Shown here: piece after piece, positions 8,338 through 16,642 of the stretch
How positions within the stretch are numbered: position 1 is the stretch's first letter
Layout: each line of letters starts with the position of its first letter
Virus record (IMG/VR): IMGVR_UViG_3300024999_000040
Span: 62,001-126,000 of that record
DNA: 64,000 nucleotides
Source of the DNA: a virus
Strand: one strand, 5' to 3'
Translations under genes and position numbers: made by a program
The notes under the pieces: model-generated
The model's input: only the letters and a program-made list of their open reading frames with translations
Databases searched by the model: none
Told to the model about the DNA's origin: nothing

Positions 8338-8875
8338 TGTTTCCTCCATTGAGATATTCAACAAACTTATTAACTTCCATTTGTAAATAGCCTTCTCCAC
8401 TTAGAGATTTCAAATAATAATCAAAAGTAAAGTTATCCAATGCTATTTCTGAAAGGTGCAATCTTTGTTCAGGAGTTAAATGATTTTCAAATCCAATTCT
8501 TTCAATATGTAATGAAATAACATCCCATCCAAAATCTTTAAGATAATTTATTTCGTTAGGAAAGCGTGTATCTGGTATTAAAAAATAATCAAAATCATCA
8601 TCAAATACATCTATGAACATTTCAATTAATTCAACCCAAAAGTTAAGATTCCTAGTTCTTACTTTTTCTGTGCCTATTTGCTGAAGAATAGTTCTACCTT
8701 TTTCATCTTTATTACCATCCCAACCAAAATATTGTTTGCATATGTATTTTAAGTAATCTGCATAATGAATAATTAATACTTTTTTACCTAAATATTCTAA
8801 TTTATCTTTTAGGATTGTTGCGGTTAAGTCTTTACCATGTTCTGCTTTTGCAGATAGAGTTATTATTTTACTCAT
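8330..8875 (-). CDS. Deoxynucleoside monophosphate kinase-like protein
   Basis: 181 aa from the ATG at 8875, which follows AGAAAGGAT. Residues 8-18 (SAKAEHGKDLT) form the P-loop, with GKD replacing the usual GK(S/T) as in T4 gene 1-type dNMP kinases. ADYLK, IGTEKVR and PDTRFPNE fit nucleotide and lid contacts of that family. It would phosphorylate dNMPs for phage DNA synthesis, next to ThyX and dUTPase. Confidence 0.75.
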   Translation of the reverse strand: MSKIITLSAKAEHGKDLTATILKDKLEYLGKKVLIIHYADYLKYICKQYFGWDGNKDEKGRTILQQIGTEKVRTRNLNFWVELIEMFIDVFDDDFDYFLIPDTRFPNEINYLKDFGWDVISLHIERIGFENHLTPEQRLHLSEIALDNFTFDYYLKSLSGEGYLQMEVNKFVEYLNGGNNE

Positions 8876-8888
8876 TATTATATCCTTT

Positions 8889-9518
8889 CTATTCAATTGT
8901 CTCAATATCTCCAAATATTTCAGGTAGAATTCTCTTAAAATCATTTAATACTGGAATAGCAACTTCACGCATTTGGGGATGTGCTGCTTTAGCAGTTCTA
9001 AGTTTAAAGAAATGTCTAAATTCTCTGAGATTCATTGTAACAACTATTTCAGTTTTAAGTGAATTAGGTAGTACTGAACGTGCTTCTTGTGGTGTTGCAC
9101 CATGGTCTATTAGACTAAGATAACTTGTTTCTGCAAATTTACAAGAAGATTCCCAAATTGCATAATTTATACTATCTTCTTCCCAAAATAAAGGTTTAAT
9201 AACAGTAATTTCATTTCCGAATTTACCACTACTATAATTTACGTACCTTGTTGATTCTTGTGCATAAGAAGCTATCCTATGTCTTACTATCTCATGGCTA
9301 ACTCCCCTGTCACAAATAAATTTTACTGTGACATTATAATGCTCTATCATAGCTTCATGTCCTCTATTGATAAGCATTGATACAAACTTACTTGCTGAAT
9401 CTTCAGTAATGCTACTCTCTGATTTATAGCATACCCTTCCTGAAAGTTCTAGTGTCTTTAATATTTCTGATCTGTTGATTGGTGTCATAATCTCATATGA
9501 CGGTTTGATAATTTTCAT
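8889..9518 (-). CDS. thyX: Flavin-dependent thymidylate synthase ThyX
   Basis: 209 aa. The ThyX signature RHRxxSxxxxSxR is intact (RHRIASYAQESTR, residues 79-91). The enzyme makes dTMP from dUMP using FAD and methylene-THF, without needing DHFR. Length matches the family. It is the first gene after the promoter at 9573-9601, followed downstream by dNMP kinase and the nucleotidase, so these form one nucleotide-synthesis transcript. Confidence 0.95.
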   Translation of the reverse strand: MKIIKPSYEIMTPINRSEILKTLELSGRVCYKSESSITEDSASKFVSMLINRGHEAMIEHYNVTVKFICDRGVSHEIVRHRIASYAQESTRYVNYSSGKFGNEITVIKPLFWEEDSINYAIWESSCKFAETSYLSLIDHGATPQEARSVLPNSLKTEIVVTMNLREFRHFFKLRTAKAAHPQMREVAIPVLNDFKRILPEIFGDIETIE

Positions 9519-9572
9519 AACCCTTTAAAACCTCACTTTTGTTGGCTTATTTTTAATTTATTTATACTTATT

Positions 9573-9601
9573 ATTATATCAATTTAGTTTAACTTTGTCA
9601 A
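9573..9601 (-). promoter_or_regulatory. Class A promoter for thyX
   Basis: TTGACA (9596-9601), 17 bp, TATAAT (9573-9578) on the minus strand, 55 bp before thyX. The spacer includes TTAAACTAAATTGA. The -35 overlaps the stop of the upstream gene at 9598. Confidence 0.85.
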
Positions 9602-9792
9602 TACTTACTTTTCAATATGTCATGTCTTAAATAACTACTATCTACATACTTTTCACAATTATTTAAAATACTCGTATCTAACTCTTTAAGTTCTACACCT
9701 CGACATGTACAATACTCTACAACCCTTTTGTTTGGATTATTACAATAATAGAATATACAACGTTTACTAGTACCCATTTCATGGCATTTCAT
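9598..9792 (-). CDS. Small cysteine-rich hypothetical protein
   Basis: 64 aa with six cysteines (C3, C12, C17, C28, C30, C45 approximately). The spacing does not form a standard zinc ribbon. Starts behind AAAGAGGTG. No family recognised. Confidence 0.5.
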   Translation of the reverse strand: MKCHEMGTSKRCIFYYCNNPNKRVVEYCTCRGVELKELDTSILNNCEKYVDSSYLRHDILKSKY

Positions 9793-9859
9793 ATTGACAC
9801 CTCTTTCTGCTTGCGTTTTTTGAATTGTTAGTGTAAAGGAGAAAGGGATTGTTAGTCCC

Positions 9860-10324
9860 TTAATTACTTGAGCCTATACCACCTATTCTATCACTATTAG
9901 ATTCACTGTTGTCTGCTACAAGATAATTCATAAAAACACCTTGACAAATTCTTTCACCTACTTCGATAGTTTTAATGAAAATAGAATTATTAAATAAGCA
10001 AACACCTATATTTCCATCGTTGTCCTTATTTTGATAATAATCTCCATCTATCACAGCAACAGAATTAGCTAGTGTAAGATACTTTTTAATACCAATTGAA
10101 CTGCGTATATAAAGCATTAATACTTCATTTTCACACATATATGCTTTAATATCAGTCCATATTACTTGTTTTTCTCCTGGTTGAATATCAATGGTAATAG
10201 GACTATAGAAATCTATACCAGCAGAATGTTTTGTTGCTCTTGTTGGTAGAATTATTTCTTTGTCTGGATGCTTTCTATATTGATCTGAAACTATTTCAAA
10301 TCCTCTCGTTTTTACTATATTCAC
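9860..10324 (-). CDS. dut: dUTPase
   Basis: 154 aa trimeric-type dUTPase. Motif 1 HSAGIDFYS, motif 2 IRSSIG, motif 3 NSVAVIDGDYY, motif 4 ERICQGVF and the C-terminal motif 5 RIGGIGSSN are all present in order. It turns dUTP into dUMP, which feeds ThyX and keeps uracil out of phage DNA. Lies between nrdG and the thyX promoter. Confidence 0.92.
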   Translation of the reverse strand: MNIVKTRGFEIVSDQYRKHPDKEIILPTRATKHSAGIDFYSPITIDIQPGEKQVIWTDIKAYMCENEVLMLYIRSSIGIKKYLTLANSVAVIDGDYYQNKDNDGNIGVCLFNNSIFIKTIEVGERICQGVFMNYLVADNSESNSDRIGGIGSSN

Positions 10325-10341
10325 TTATTTAACCTCTCTCA

Positions 10342-10821
10342 TTAACTTATTTTTATAGCAAATTGATTTTGTGAAACCAGATATACACCTAAAACTTCAT
10401 CCCATATTCCATTACTATTAGGTATATATCTGCCGAACTTAATAAATATATTATTATATTTTTTAAGCATTTCAACTTCTTCTATAATCTCTTCAGGATA
10501 ATACCCTGTATAAATCACAACATCGTCATTACACTTTTTCCTGAACTGATATATAAAAAACAATATTTCTAATAGTTGCTTTATTGGCTCTAATCCAGCT
10601 ATAACAATAGCCTGAGTAATTGGATTACTAAGGTATCTATTAATAATTTTATCAACAGATACCTCAATATTATCTTGATGTGCTAATTCTGAATTTTGAC
10701 AGATATGTATATCTAAATCCTTTTCAACTAGACACTTCCAATCACAGAAACAAGTAGCCAACATCATAGAAGGTTTTTTATAATCTTGAAAGTCTTCGTC
10801 TATAATGTTTTTTAATTTCAT
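10342..10821 (-). CDS. nrdG: Anaerobic ribonucleotide reductase activating protein (NrdG-like, radical SAM)
   Basis: 159 aa directly behind nrdD (no gap). The cluster motif is CFCDWKC (residues 24-30) instead of the classic CxxxCxxC, a shortened variant seen in some phage and clostridial NrdG-like proteins; ICQNSEL and IVIAGLEP fit the SAM-binding part. It would install the glycyl radical on NrdD. The altered first cysteine spacing is worth noting but position next to nrdD makes the role likely. Confidence 0.8.
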   Translation of the reverse strand: MKLKNIIDEDFQDYKKPSMMLATCFCDWKCLVEKDLDIHICQNSELAHQDNIEVSVDKIINRYLSNPITQAIVIAGLEPIKQLLEILFFIYQFRKKCNDDVVIYTGYYPEEIIEEVEMLKKYNNIFIKFGRYIPNSNGIWDEVLGVYLVSQNQFAIKIS

Positions 10822-12732
10822 TTAATCATCCATAGAATACCATTTTCTACTATAATATTCTTCTCTTCTTTCTTTACTATAATTATTTGTGGCAACAAGG
10901 AAACCAACAATGCGACTGTATTCATCTGTTTTTCCTTCACCACAAGTAGGACATATATTTCCAAAGAATCCATGATTGTGTTGACATACAGATATTTTAG
11001 GATTATATGCAAAATACAATACACCTGATTTTGCAATATGATTTAAAAGATTCCAAGATTGTTCCTCGTTTGCAAATTTCCCTTGTAGAGATACATGCAT
11101 TATTTGACCTCCACCACACTTTTTATCAAGTATAGCACCTAGTCTAATTTTTTCTTCAAGGGTACATTTTTCCATCAAGGGTATCCATTGATTTGAATAA
11201 ATAAAGTGTTTTTTTCTATCAAATAACATATTATCTTTTTTACATAACTTTATGTTGGCAGTTTCGGCAGGTATTATTTCAACTCCTATGTTATAACCTA
11301 AATTATAAGAATCTTGAACATCATTTATTGTATCCATTATTTTTATTGAGAAATCAATACCTTCAGGTGTGTAGTATTTATTGCCAAACTCATCAGCATA
11401 GATCATACCTAATTCGTCAATTACTTCATACATTGCTGTAGCACCATTAGTAACAGACTGGTTTTCTAATTTAATAACTCCATTTGAATAATTAGGTAAT
11501 AATCCTTTTTCAATATTGCGTTTAATAATATGTCTTACCGTATCTAATACCTCAATATTCAATCTAACCCTTTGTTCAAGCAATTGTAAATACAAATCTT
11601 TATCGCCATTGCTTTCAAGGGCTATTCTCATGAGATTAATAGTACTTACCTTTACTGAACCTATTTCAGTTAGGCTACCACCTATTGATGATAAAAACTG
11701 CTTGTTAAGTTTACTAATATCATTAGTCATTCTACAACAAGAAGCTAAATTAGTCACAGAATCACCAATATAGAAATTACTATCATACCATTCCATATTA
11801 TGACGATTTGACCATTGAGCAAATTCTTCATCAACAAACTTTCCATTTTGATAAAGTAAACTAAAAGTTAAAACAGGAAATGTAAGCATAACTGTTTTAC
11901 GTGTTTCTGACACAACTTCCATAAATACTTTTTGATGTTCAATAATTTCTTCAAGATAATCTATTACATATGTACCATCTGGATATTGTCTATCTCCAAA
12001 TATTTCAGATATATAATTTCTATCCATGATAATAATATTTGTAAATGGACTTTGAGTAATTCTTCCATGTATTTGATTAATTTCGAAAATAAACTGTTGG
12101 AAAAATTGTCTTCTATAATAATCTGGATTCTTTAAAAAATACTCTTGTGCTACATCATTTTTCCAAAAATAATATGAATAGATAAAAAACGAAGGTAATG
12201 CACATGCACCTGAAGTACGATTTGATACCCAAACAATAAATTCTCTTAAATGAGCAGCAAACGTGGTTAAATGCTTTGCAACTGATTTATTAGTTTTAGG
12301 TAAGAAGTGCAATCCTTTTTCAACCAAATCCTGTAATTCGTAAGCATAGCAGTAACTATAAAAACTTGAACTAGGAGCATCGTGCATATATAAAGCACCT
12401 GTCCATTCTGCTTCAAGCCATTCTTCTGCTCTTTTTAATCCATATTTCTTTATCATTTCATAGAATATTTTATTAAATGACAAAAGTTTTGTATGGGGCT
12501 TATCTATTTCTGATAGTAATGATCTTACATCTTTTACACTACTATTTGCGTTACTATCTATTGTGGCATCTACAGGATTATTTGTATCTACAAAATTATC
12601 TATGAAATCTGTAAAATTTAGGTTACTTGAATGAAACCCATTGATTTTTTCAAATTCTTCTCCATATTTTTCAGAAAGTTTATTATAACAAGCCACAAAA
12701 TTTTTATTAAGTTTAAGTCCTTTTATGTCCAT
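10822..12732 (-). CDS. nrdD: Anaerobic (class III) ribonucleoside-triphosphate reductase
   Basis: 636 aa. The glycyl radical site is in RIVGFL (G610) near the C terminus, preceded by a Cys/His metal site (C583, H585, H587, C594, C597). NRTSGACALPSFF and HGRITQSPFTN fit the substrate barrel. No N-terminal ATP cone is visible, as in T4 NrdD, so allosteric dATP shut-off is probably lost. Forms a unit with nrdG and the glutaredoxin-like gene, and indicates replication in anaerobic hosts. Confidence 0.95.
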   Translation of the reverse strand: MDIKGLKLNKNFVACYNKLSEKYGEEFEKINGFHSSNLNFTDFIDNFVDTNNPVDATIDSNANSSVKDVRSLLSEIDKPHTKLLSFNKIFYEMIKKYGLKRAEEWLEAEWTGALYMHDAPSSSFYSYCYAYELQDLVEKGLHFLPKTNKSVAKHLTTFAAHLREFIVWVSNRTSGACALPSFFIYSYYFWKNDVAQEYFLKNPDYYRRQFFQQFIFEINQIHGRITQSPFTNIIIMDRNYISEIFGDRQYPDGTYVIDYLEEIIEHQKVFMEVVSETRKTVMLTFPVLTFSLLYQNGKFVDEEFAQWSNRHNMEWYDSNFYIGDSVTNLASCCRMTNDISKLNKQFLSSIGGSLTEIGSVKVSTINLMRIALESNGDKDLYLQLLEQRVRLNIEVLDTVRHIIKRNIEKGLLPNYSNGVIKLENQSVTNGATAMYEVIDELGMIYADEFGNKYYTPEGIDFSIKIMDTINDVQDSYNLGYNIGVEIIPAETANIKLCKKDNMLFDRKKHFIYSNQWIPLMEKCTLEEKIRLGAILDKKCGGGQIMHVSLQGKFANEEQSWNLLNHIAKSGVLYFAYNPKISVCQHNHGFFGNICPTCGEGKTDEYSRIVGFLVATNNYSKERREEYYSRKWYSMDD

Positions 12733-12733
12733 T

Positions 12734-12934
12734 CTATATCTCCTTGATCCAATTAATTGCGTCTAAATAATTAAGTACTTTATTATCTATTTCTATCATT
12801 GGTACACTTCTAAATCCCTTTGCCTTCATAACTTCAATATCAGAATTTGTTGAATATACAATTCCTTTTTCTTCTAGTTTTGCTTTCAATATCTTACATT
12901 TTGGACATTCGGTTGTATATAAAATTACCGCCAA
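12734..12934 (-). CDS. Glutaredoxin/NrdH-like redox protein
   Basis: 66 aa thioredoxin fold: ECPKCKILKAKLEE gives the CPxC active site at C10/C13, and RSVPMIEID gives the cis-proline loop. Probably an electron donor linked to the nrdD operon; the class III enzyme usually takes electrons from formate, though phage enzymes can use glutaredoxin. Lies 2 bp from nrdD. Confidence 0.85.
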   Translation of the reverse strand: MAVILYTTECPKCKILKAKLEEKGIVYSTNSDIEVMKAKGFRSVPMIEIDNKVLNYLDAINWIKEI

Positions 12935-12948
12935 AATTCTGCCTCCTA

Positions 12949-13200
12949 TTATATATTATTATTTTCTTCAATTTTCTCACTTTCACTTTCTCTTACTGCT
13001 CTACCATCCACTTCAGTAAAGAAATGATAATTATCATGTATGCAAACATAACTTAAATCAGCATAACCCTGATTCTGTGAATTAGGAGACACACCAATTG
13101 CTCTCCAACATTCGTTCTTTCGTTCACAATGTTCTGAAATACAAAAACTAAGTCCCAATATTATATCACCTCTATTCTGCTCTATATCCGCATTCTTCAC
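12949..13200 (-). CDS. Small cysteine-containing hypothetical protein, start uncertain
   Basis: Up to 83 aa from a GTG at 13200 without a ribosome binding site. A more likely start lies about 14 codons in, where AGAGGTGAT precedes ATA/TTG. Contains CISEHCERKNECW, a Cys cluster of unknown role, and an acidic tail. Overlaps the end of the zinc-ribbon gene at 13172-13339. Confidence 0.5.
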   Translation of the reverse strand: MKNADIEQNRGDIILGLSFCISEHCERKNECWRAIGVSPNSQNQGYADLSYVCIHDNYHFFTEVDGRAVRESESEKIEENNNI

Positions 13201-13339
13201 AGACTAATACTGCACAACGTTCATAAACTATTCTGCCCATATACTCTCTCGGTTCTCTCCATGTATCCCAATGCATCTCATTGCCACATATTGGACAATA
13301 CCATTCTTCTTCTGAATACATATCATTTTCTTCATTCAT
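13172..13339 (-). CDS. Small zinc-ribbon protein
   Basis: 55 aa frame with ATG at 13339. WYCPICGNEMHWD and LVCEECGYRA give two CxxC knuckles, a complete zinc ribbon. Likely one of the many structural zinc proteins of this phage. Short, but the four cysteines and acidic N terminus argue that it is real. Confidence 0.6.
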   Translation of the reverse strand: MNEENDMYSEEEWYCPICGNEMHWDTWREPREYMGRIVYERCAVLVCEECGYRAE

Positions 13340-13362
13340 TTTATAATATTATCACCTGCTTT

Positions 13363-13548
13363 CTATTCCTTCATTTTATTATTAACTACATTCCAATCTT
13401 GAGAAGTACATATTTTCTTGTTCTCTGTGTGATTGTACAAAGACCAGATATTATTGTGAAGAGTAATAATAAAAACAGAATTTCCCACTAACTCCTGTTG
13501 CATTATTTCTTCATTTTTATATTTCTTTGATTTTACATGCTCAAAAAT
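13363..13548 (-). CDS. Hypothetical protein with probable AUU start
   Basis: About 61 aa. No ATG opens the frame. A nine-base match to the extended anti-SD (GAGGTGATC) lies exactly where it would serve an AUU at 13546-13548; a TTG at 13569 keeps the frame open further but has no signal. The product has a helical N terminus and a short beta segment (VFIITLHNNIW). No family recognised. Confidence 0.45.
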   Translation of the reverse strand: MFEHVKSKKYKNEEIMQQELVGNSVFIITLHNNIWSLYNHTENKKICTSQDWNVVNNKMKE

Positions 13549-13553
13549 ATTGA

Positions 13554-13682
13554 TCACCTCTGTTGCCAATTGAAATAAATTCTACCGCACTTCTTACAAG
13601 TAGCTTTCTTATCTTTAAACCAATTCAAATCTTCATCTTTACATCCAGTAAAAGTATGTATTATAAAATAAATTAACCACAT
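13554..13682 (-). CDS. Very small zinc-knuckle protein
   Basis: 42 aa, ATG at 13682 behind AAAAGGAG. Contains TCKKCGRIYFN, one half of a zinc ribbon, plus a single C14 upstream. Its stop sits inside the ribosome binding site of the next gene. Confidence 0.5.
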   Translation of the reverse strand: MWLIYFIIHTFTGCKDEDLNWFKDKKATCKKCGRIYFNWQQR

Positions 13683-13694
13683 AAAATACTCCTT

Positions 13695-13892
13695 TTAGAT
13701 ACAAATATTTGCTTCTTTCAATAATCTTTTAGCTAATGGTCTTGATAATTCTCTACCATGAAAAGGCAATGTAATTATCCTATTACAACCATTTTTCACA
13801 AATGATACATGAGTACCACCATGACTACGGTGCCAGCCATTTGATATTAAAATTCCAGTAAATTCTCTAGGTGAAAATCCTTGCATACGCAT
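13695..13892 (-). CDS. hicA: HicA-like mRNA interferase toxin, no HicB beside it
   Basis: 65 aa, the usual size of HicA. SPREFTGILISNGWHRSHGG then THVSF (catalytic His region), RIITLPFHGRELSRPLAKR and LKEANI match the dsRBD-like fold of HicA toxins, which cut translated mRNA. No HicB antitoxin is seen on either side: the neighbours are a 42 aa zinc protein and a 49 aa unrelated protein. It may act on host mRNA, or be countered from elsewhere in the genome. Confidence 0.8.
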   Translation of the reverse strand: MRMQGFSPREFTGILISNGWHRSHGGTHVSFVKNGCNRIITLPFHGRELSRPLAKRLLKEANICI

Positions 13893-13929
13893 ATTATGTA
13901 TTCTCCTTTCTATATTATATTTTCTTTAT

Positions 13930-14079
13930 TTAACTTTTTGTTTTTTCTTTTAAAATTTGTTTGCATTCTTGAATACTTTCATCAATAGAGCAATTATTTT
14001 TACCAGATAAAACAATTAATTCTGCTATGAACATAACATCTTTATCGGGTATTTTTTCTGTATCAATTTTAATAATCAT
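13930..14079 (-). CDS. Small hypothetical protein
   Basis: 49 aa, ATG at 14079 behind GAAAGGTAAT. MIIKIDTEKIPDKDV then an amphipathic helix and a cysteine pair (C33, C41). Lies directly before hicA in transcription order but shows no HicB or RHH/HTH features. Confidence 0.5.
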   Translation of the reverse strand: MIIKIDTEKIPDKDVMFIAELIVLSGKNNCSIDESIQECKQILKEKTKS

Positions 14080-14096
14080 TTATATATTACCTTTCT

Positions 14097-14118
14097 CAAT
14101 AAAATGTATTTTCTATTG
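14097..14118 (-). repeat. Intergenic CAATA hairpin (example)
   Basis: On the minus strand CAATAGAAA pairs with TTTTATTG around a short loop; the TAG stop of the upstream gene is within the left arm, and the next ribosome binding site follows at once. One of more than fifteen such units. Confidence 0.5.
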
Positions 14119-14505
14119 GGTTTGTTCCTGATTCAATCTTTCACATTCTTTTTCGGCTTCTTCTCTGTTTATAAATAACTTATCTTCCGAAATATCATTC
14201 ATTAAATCAAAAGTATCATACTCTCCTGAAAAATATGAAAGATTATAATAAAATCCATCTCTTAAATTTTCAATATATAATCCAGTAACTACATAAGGAC
14301 AAAATTTATCAACAGAAAATTCTATATATTCTTCTCTTGTTTTACCTATGCCATTACATCTAGAACAATCTAAATTGAAAGTTTCTATTAATACTTTTCC
14401 TGTACCATTACAAGTATTACAGTCTATAATAGCACCTTTTTTCTTATTGCACTGAATTCTATATACTTCATTACCGAAGTTAAACTTAGGTTTTGGTAGT
14501 TGCAT
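14113..14505 (-). CDS. DnaJ-type zinc finger protein, paralogue 1
   Basis: 130 aa. Two CxxCxGxG repeats (CNTCNGTG and CSRCNGIG) form half of a DnaJ-style zinc centre. A NFGNEVYRI start and an INREEAEKECERLN end frame it, the same architecture as the proteins at 21094-21495 and 42161-42424. There is no J domain, so a co-chaperone role is not implied. The stop codon lies inside one of the CAATA hairpins. Confidence 0.65.
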   Translation of the reverse strand: MQLPKPKFNFGNEVYRIQCNKKKGAIIDCNTCNGTGKVLIETFNLDCSRCNGIGKTREEYIEFSVDKFCPYVVTGLYIENLRDGFYYNLSYFSGEYDTFDLMNDISEDKLFINREEAEKECERLNQEQTQ

Positions 14506-14555
14506 ATTTTAATTCCTCTTTTCTCGAAATACTTTGAATGCATTCTTTTATTGTT

Positions 14556-14702
14556 CTACTTTTCTTCACATACTTCAACATTAATTTCACAAACAAAATC
14601 ATAAGTATCATATTTTGAAATAACGTCTAATAATTCTTGTAACTGTTCGTAGCCTTTACATTCATAACTTTCGCCTTCTCTTTTAATTGTAAATTTTAAC
14701 AT
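14556..14702 (-). CDS. Small hypothetical protein
   Basis: 48 aa, ATG at 14702 behind GAGTAGG. Beta-beta-alpha pattern (KFTIKREGESYECKGYEQL), with a helix and a second strand. Resembles small phage proteins of unknown function. Confidence 0.5.
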   Translation of the reverse strand: MLKFTIKREGESYECKGYEQLQELLDVISKYDTYDFVCEINVEVCEEK

Positions 14703-14716
14703 AACCTACTCCTTTC

Positions 14717-15106
14717 TTACCACTTTCTAGTATCCGTAAAATCAATTTCACATTTACACTGAGAACATACACCTGTAACATAACCACCTATACCGGTATT
14801 ACCTTCAAATAGTTCTAATGGAATTTTACAAGTATTACAATTAGCATATATCTTACCTTCATATGTATCTGTATATCCATCTGCCTTACCTTTATATTCC
14901 ATTTCTTTGTGTTGATCTAAAAACCAATTAGCAGACATTGAATTTGATTGAACTGCTTTAAGTTTTCTTAGTTCTTCATTTAAGCTATTTTCTTCTTGTT
15001 GTAAAATTTCTCTCCTAAATTGTGTGTTTTGAACTTCTTTCCATAGATTATCATCTTCTGTTTCTATGGATACTAACCGATTTTGGATTTCTATAATTCT
15101 ATCCAT
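14717..15106 (-). CDS. Coiled-coil protein with C-terminal zinc ribbon
   Basis: 129 aa. Residues 1-55 form a heptad-rich coiled coil, and CNTC near residue 91 plus CSQCKC near residue 115 make a zinc ribbon. Starts 8 bp after the lipoprotein gene start region. Function not recognised. Confidence 0.6.
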   Translation of the reverse strand: MDRIIEIQNRLVSIETEDDNLWKEVQNTQFRREILQQEENSLNEELRKLKAVQSNSMSANWFLDQHKEMEYKGKADGYTDTYEGKIYANCNTCKIPLELFEGNTGIGGYVTGVCSQCKCEIDFTDTRKW

Positions 15107-15114
15107 ATTTTCTC

Positions 15115-15531
15115 CTAATCAACCGTTGTAACTTCAACAGGCAAAATCATTTTTGGATTAAAGTTAATTTGATACTTATATTTGTTTATGGTAGTAGTAC
15201 CTAAATCCTCAACTATATAGCTAATGTCTTTTGATAAAAATACAAAATGTTTGTAGAAAGTACCATTTTCATTTTCACCTATAACAGCTAAATCACCATC
15301 AGTTTCTTTCTCGATTGAAAAATTACCTGTCATTTGAAATAGAATTGCTGTATTACCGTCCTCTGCTCTTGTGTTTATTACTGTCAATTTTCTTGCAACG
15401 TTGAAATTGTCTGCTTGCAATGAAAGATTGTAACTGACAGTATTTGCTTGACGTTGTTCACAACCCGAGAATACCAATATTGACATAATTGCTACGAGTG
15501 TGATAATAACATTCCTTTTTGATTTAAACAT
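15115..15531 (-). CDS. Phage beta-sandwich lipoprotein
   Basis: 138 aa with a lipoprotein signal: basic N terminus, hydrophobic stretch, and lipobox VFSGC (lipidated Cys at about 24). The mature part (SYNLSLQADNFNVARKLTVI, then GNFS, then HFVFLSKDISYIVED, then YKYQINFNP) matches a widespread phage and prophage lipoprotein family of beta-sandwich fold. It would sit on the outer face of the host membrane. A superinfection or surface role is possible but unproven. Confidence 0.75.
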   Translation of the reverse strand: MFKSKRNVIITLVAIMSILVFSGCEQRQANTVSYNLSLQADNFNVARKLTVINTRAEDGNTAILFQMTGNFSIEKETDGDLAVIGENENGTFYKHFVFLSKDISYIVEDLGTTTINKYKYQINFNPKMILPVEVTTVD

Positions 15532-15604
15532 GATTTTTCTCCTTTATTATTTTAATTTTATTTGGTACAATTTTATTTTCCTTTAAATTCAACATTTCAT
15601 TATC

Positions 15605-16003
15605 TTATGTCTTATTTATTTCAATTATAATATTTTCAATAATATCCTCTGTATTTTCTATCATGAAAAACGTCGGATGGTTGTTTGTTTCATCCATCCA
15701 TCTTTCCAATGCTTCATTAAGCATATCTTCAAGTTTCTGTTTTTCTTCTTTAGTATAATCTAGATATCCTTCTGAACATTCACCACATTGATCATAAGCA
15801 TTTTCTGAAATATAATCTAATACATTATCAACATCAATACTTGGAATAAAACAAGTTATTTGACCTACCTGATACGATTCCTCTTCTCTTTCTATTGCTT
15901 CTGCTCTACCTGTTTCAATAGCCTCTTCCCTTGTTTCAAAAAATTCACATTCATCCCAATGTTCTTCATCACCAAAATTGTACATCCATTGTCCTGTTTT
16001 CAT
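15605..16003 (-). CDS. Acidic phage hypothetical protein
   Basis: 132 aa, strongly acidic. ECEFFETREEAIETGRAEAI is a pattern repeated in many phage hypotheticals in which a short alpha-helical EEA motif follows a strand. CGECSEG could bind metal. No function assigned. Confidence 0.6.
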   Translation of the reverse strand: MKTGQWMYNFGDEEHWDECEFFETREEAIETGRAEAIEREEESYQVGQITCFIPSIDVDNVLDYISENAYDQCGECSEGYLDYTKEEKQKLEDMLNEALERWMDETNNHPTFFMIENTEDIIENIIIEINKT

Positions 16004-16022
16004 AATTTTATATTTCCTTTCT

Positions 16023-16208
16023 TTAACTTACTTTTACAATATGAAATGTTGTTTTACATTTTGGACAAATAAATTTCAAACCATTATCTCTACTATATTC
16101 AAAACTCATTGTATCAATATCCATTGATTGAACGATATTTCCATTATCATCTTCAAACATATAATCCATATATGCTCTTTGACCACAATCACAAGTAATG
16201 TTTATCAT
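16023..16208 (-). CDS. Small zinc-ribbon protein
   Basis: 61 aa from the ATG at 16208 behind GAAAGGAAT. CDCG near residue 5 and CPKC near residue 51 form a zinc ribbon. Function unknown. Confidence 0.6.
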   Translation of the reverse strand: MINITCDCGQRAYMDYMFEDDNGNIVQSMDIDTMSFEYSRDNGLKFICPKCKTTFHIVKVS

Positions 16209-16237
16209 ATTTATATTCCTTTCTTTCGTCATAAATA

Positions 16238-16537
16238 TTATATACTTTTTATAATCAACTCTAATCTACCACCAAGCAATTCCAACAATTTCTTAGTAAA
16301 AGCCTTATCATCATCTGAATCCATACATTCCATACTTGCGGTTAATATTAATTCTTCTTCTGGATTTTTAAAGTCTTCTCCGTCATTACCACTTCTCTTT
16401 ACAATATCAAGCGTTCCAAATCCAATTGTAGAACTCCAATAGATACGCATACCACCTTTATTGTACTTATGTTTGCTCCAGAAATCTATATTATCTATTT
16501 GTAGGTTGATATTATTTACATCGTTTTTTCTTGGCAT
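16238..16537 (-). CDS. Hypothetical protein
   Basis: 99 aa, ATG behind AGGATAAAAC. Strand-rich N terminus and a helical C terminus (DDKAFTKKLLELLGG). No family recognised. Preceded by the inverted repeat at 16584-16631. Confidence 0.55.
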   Translation of the reverse strand: MPRKNDVNNINLQIDNIDFWSKHKYNKGGMRIYWSSTIGFGTLDIVKRSGNDGEDFKNPEEELILTASMECMDSDDDKAFTKKLLELLGGRLELIIKSI

Positions 16538-16583
16538 AGTTTTATCCTTTCTTTTACCTTATGAAATAGGATATATATTGGGT

Positions 16584-16631
16584 ATACCATATATAGCATC
16601 AAAAATAAATTTTATATACTATATATGGTAT
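16584..16631. repeat. Long inverted repeat, copy 1 of 3
   Basis: Perfect 13 bp arms ATACCATATATAG (16584-16596) and CTATATATGGTAT (16619-16631) around 22 nt. Related arms occur at 36933-36980 and 62899-62960, always between the stop of one gene and the ribosome binding site of the next. Confidence 0.75.
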
Positions 16632-16642
16632 GGTTTTTTATA

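Noticed and set aside
13930-14079. HicB antitoxin for the HicA-like gene
   Set aside because: 49 aa with no HicB RNase H-like strand pattern or HTH/RHH end.
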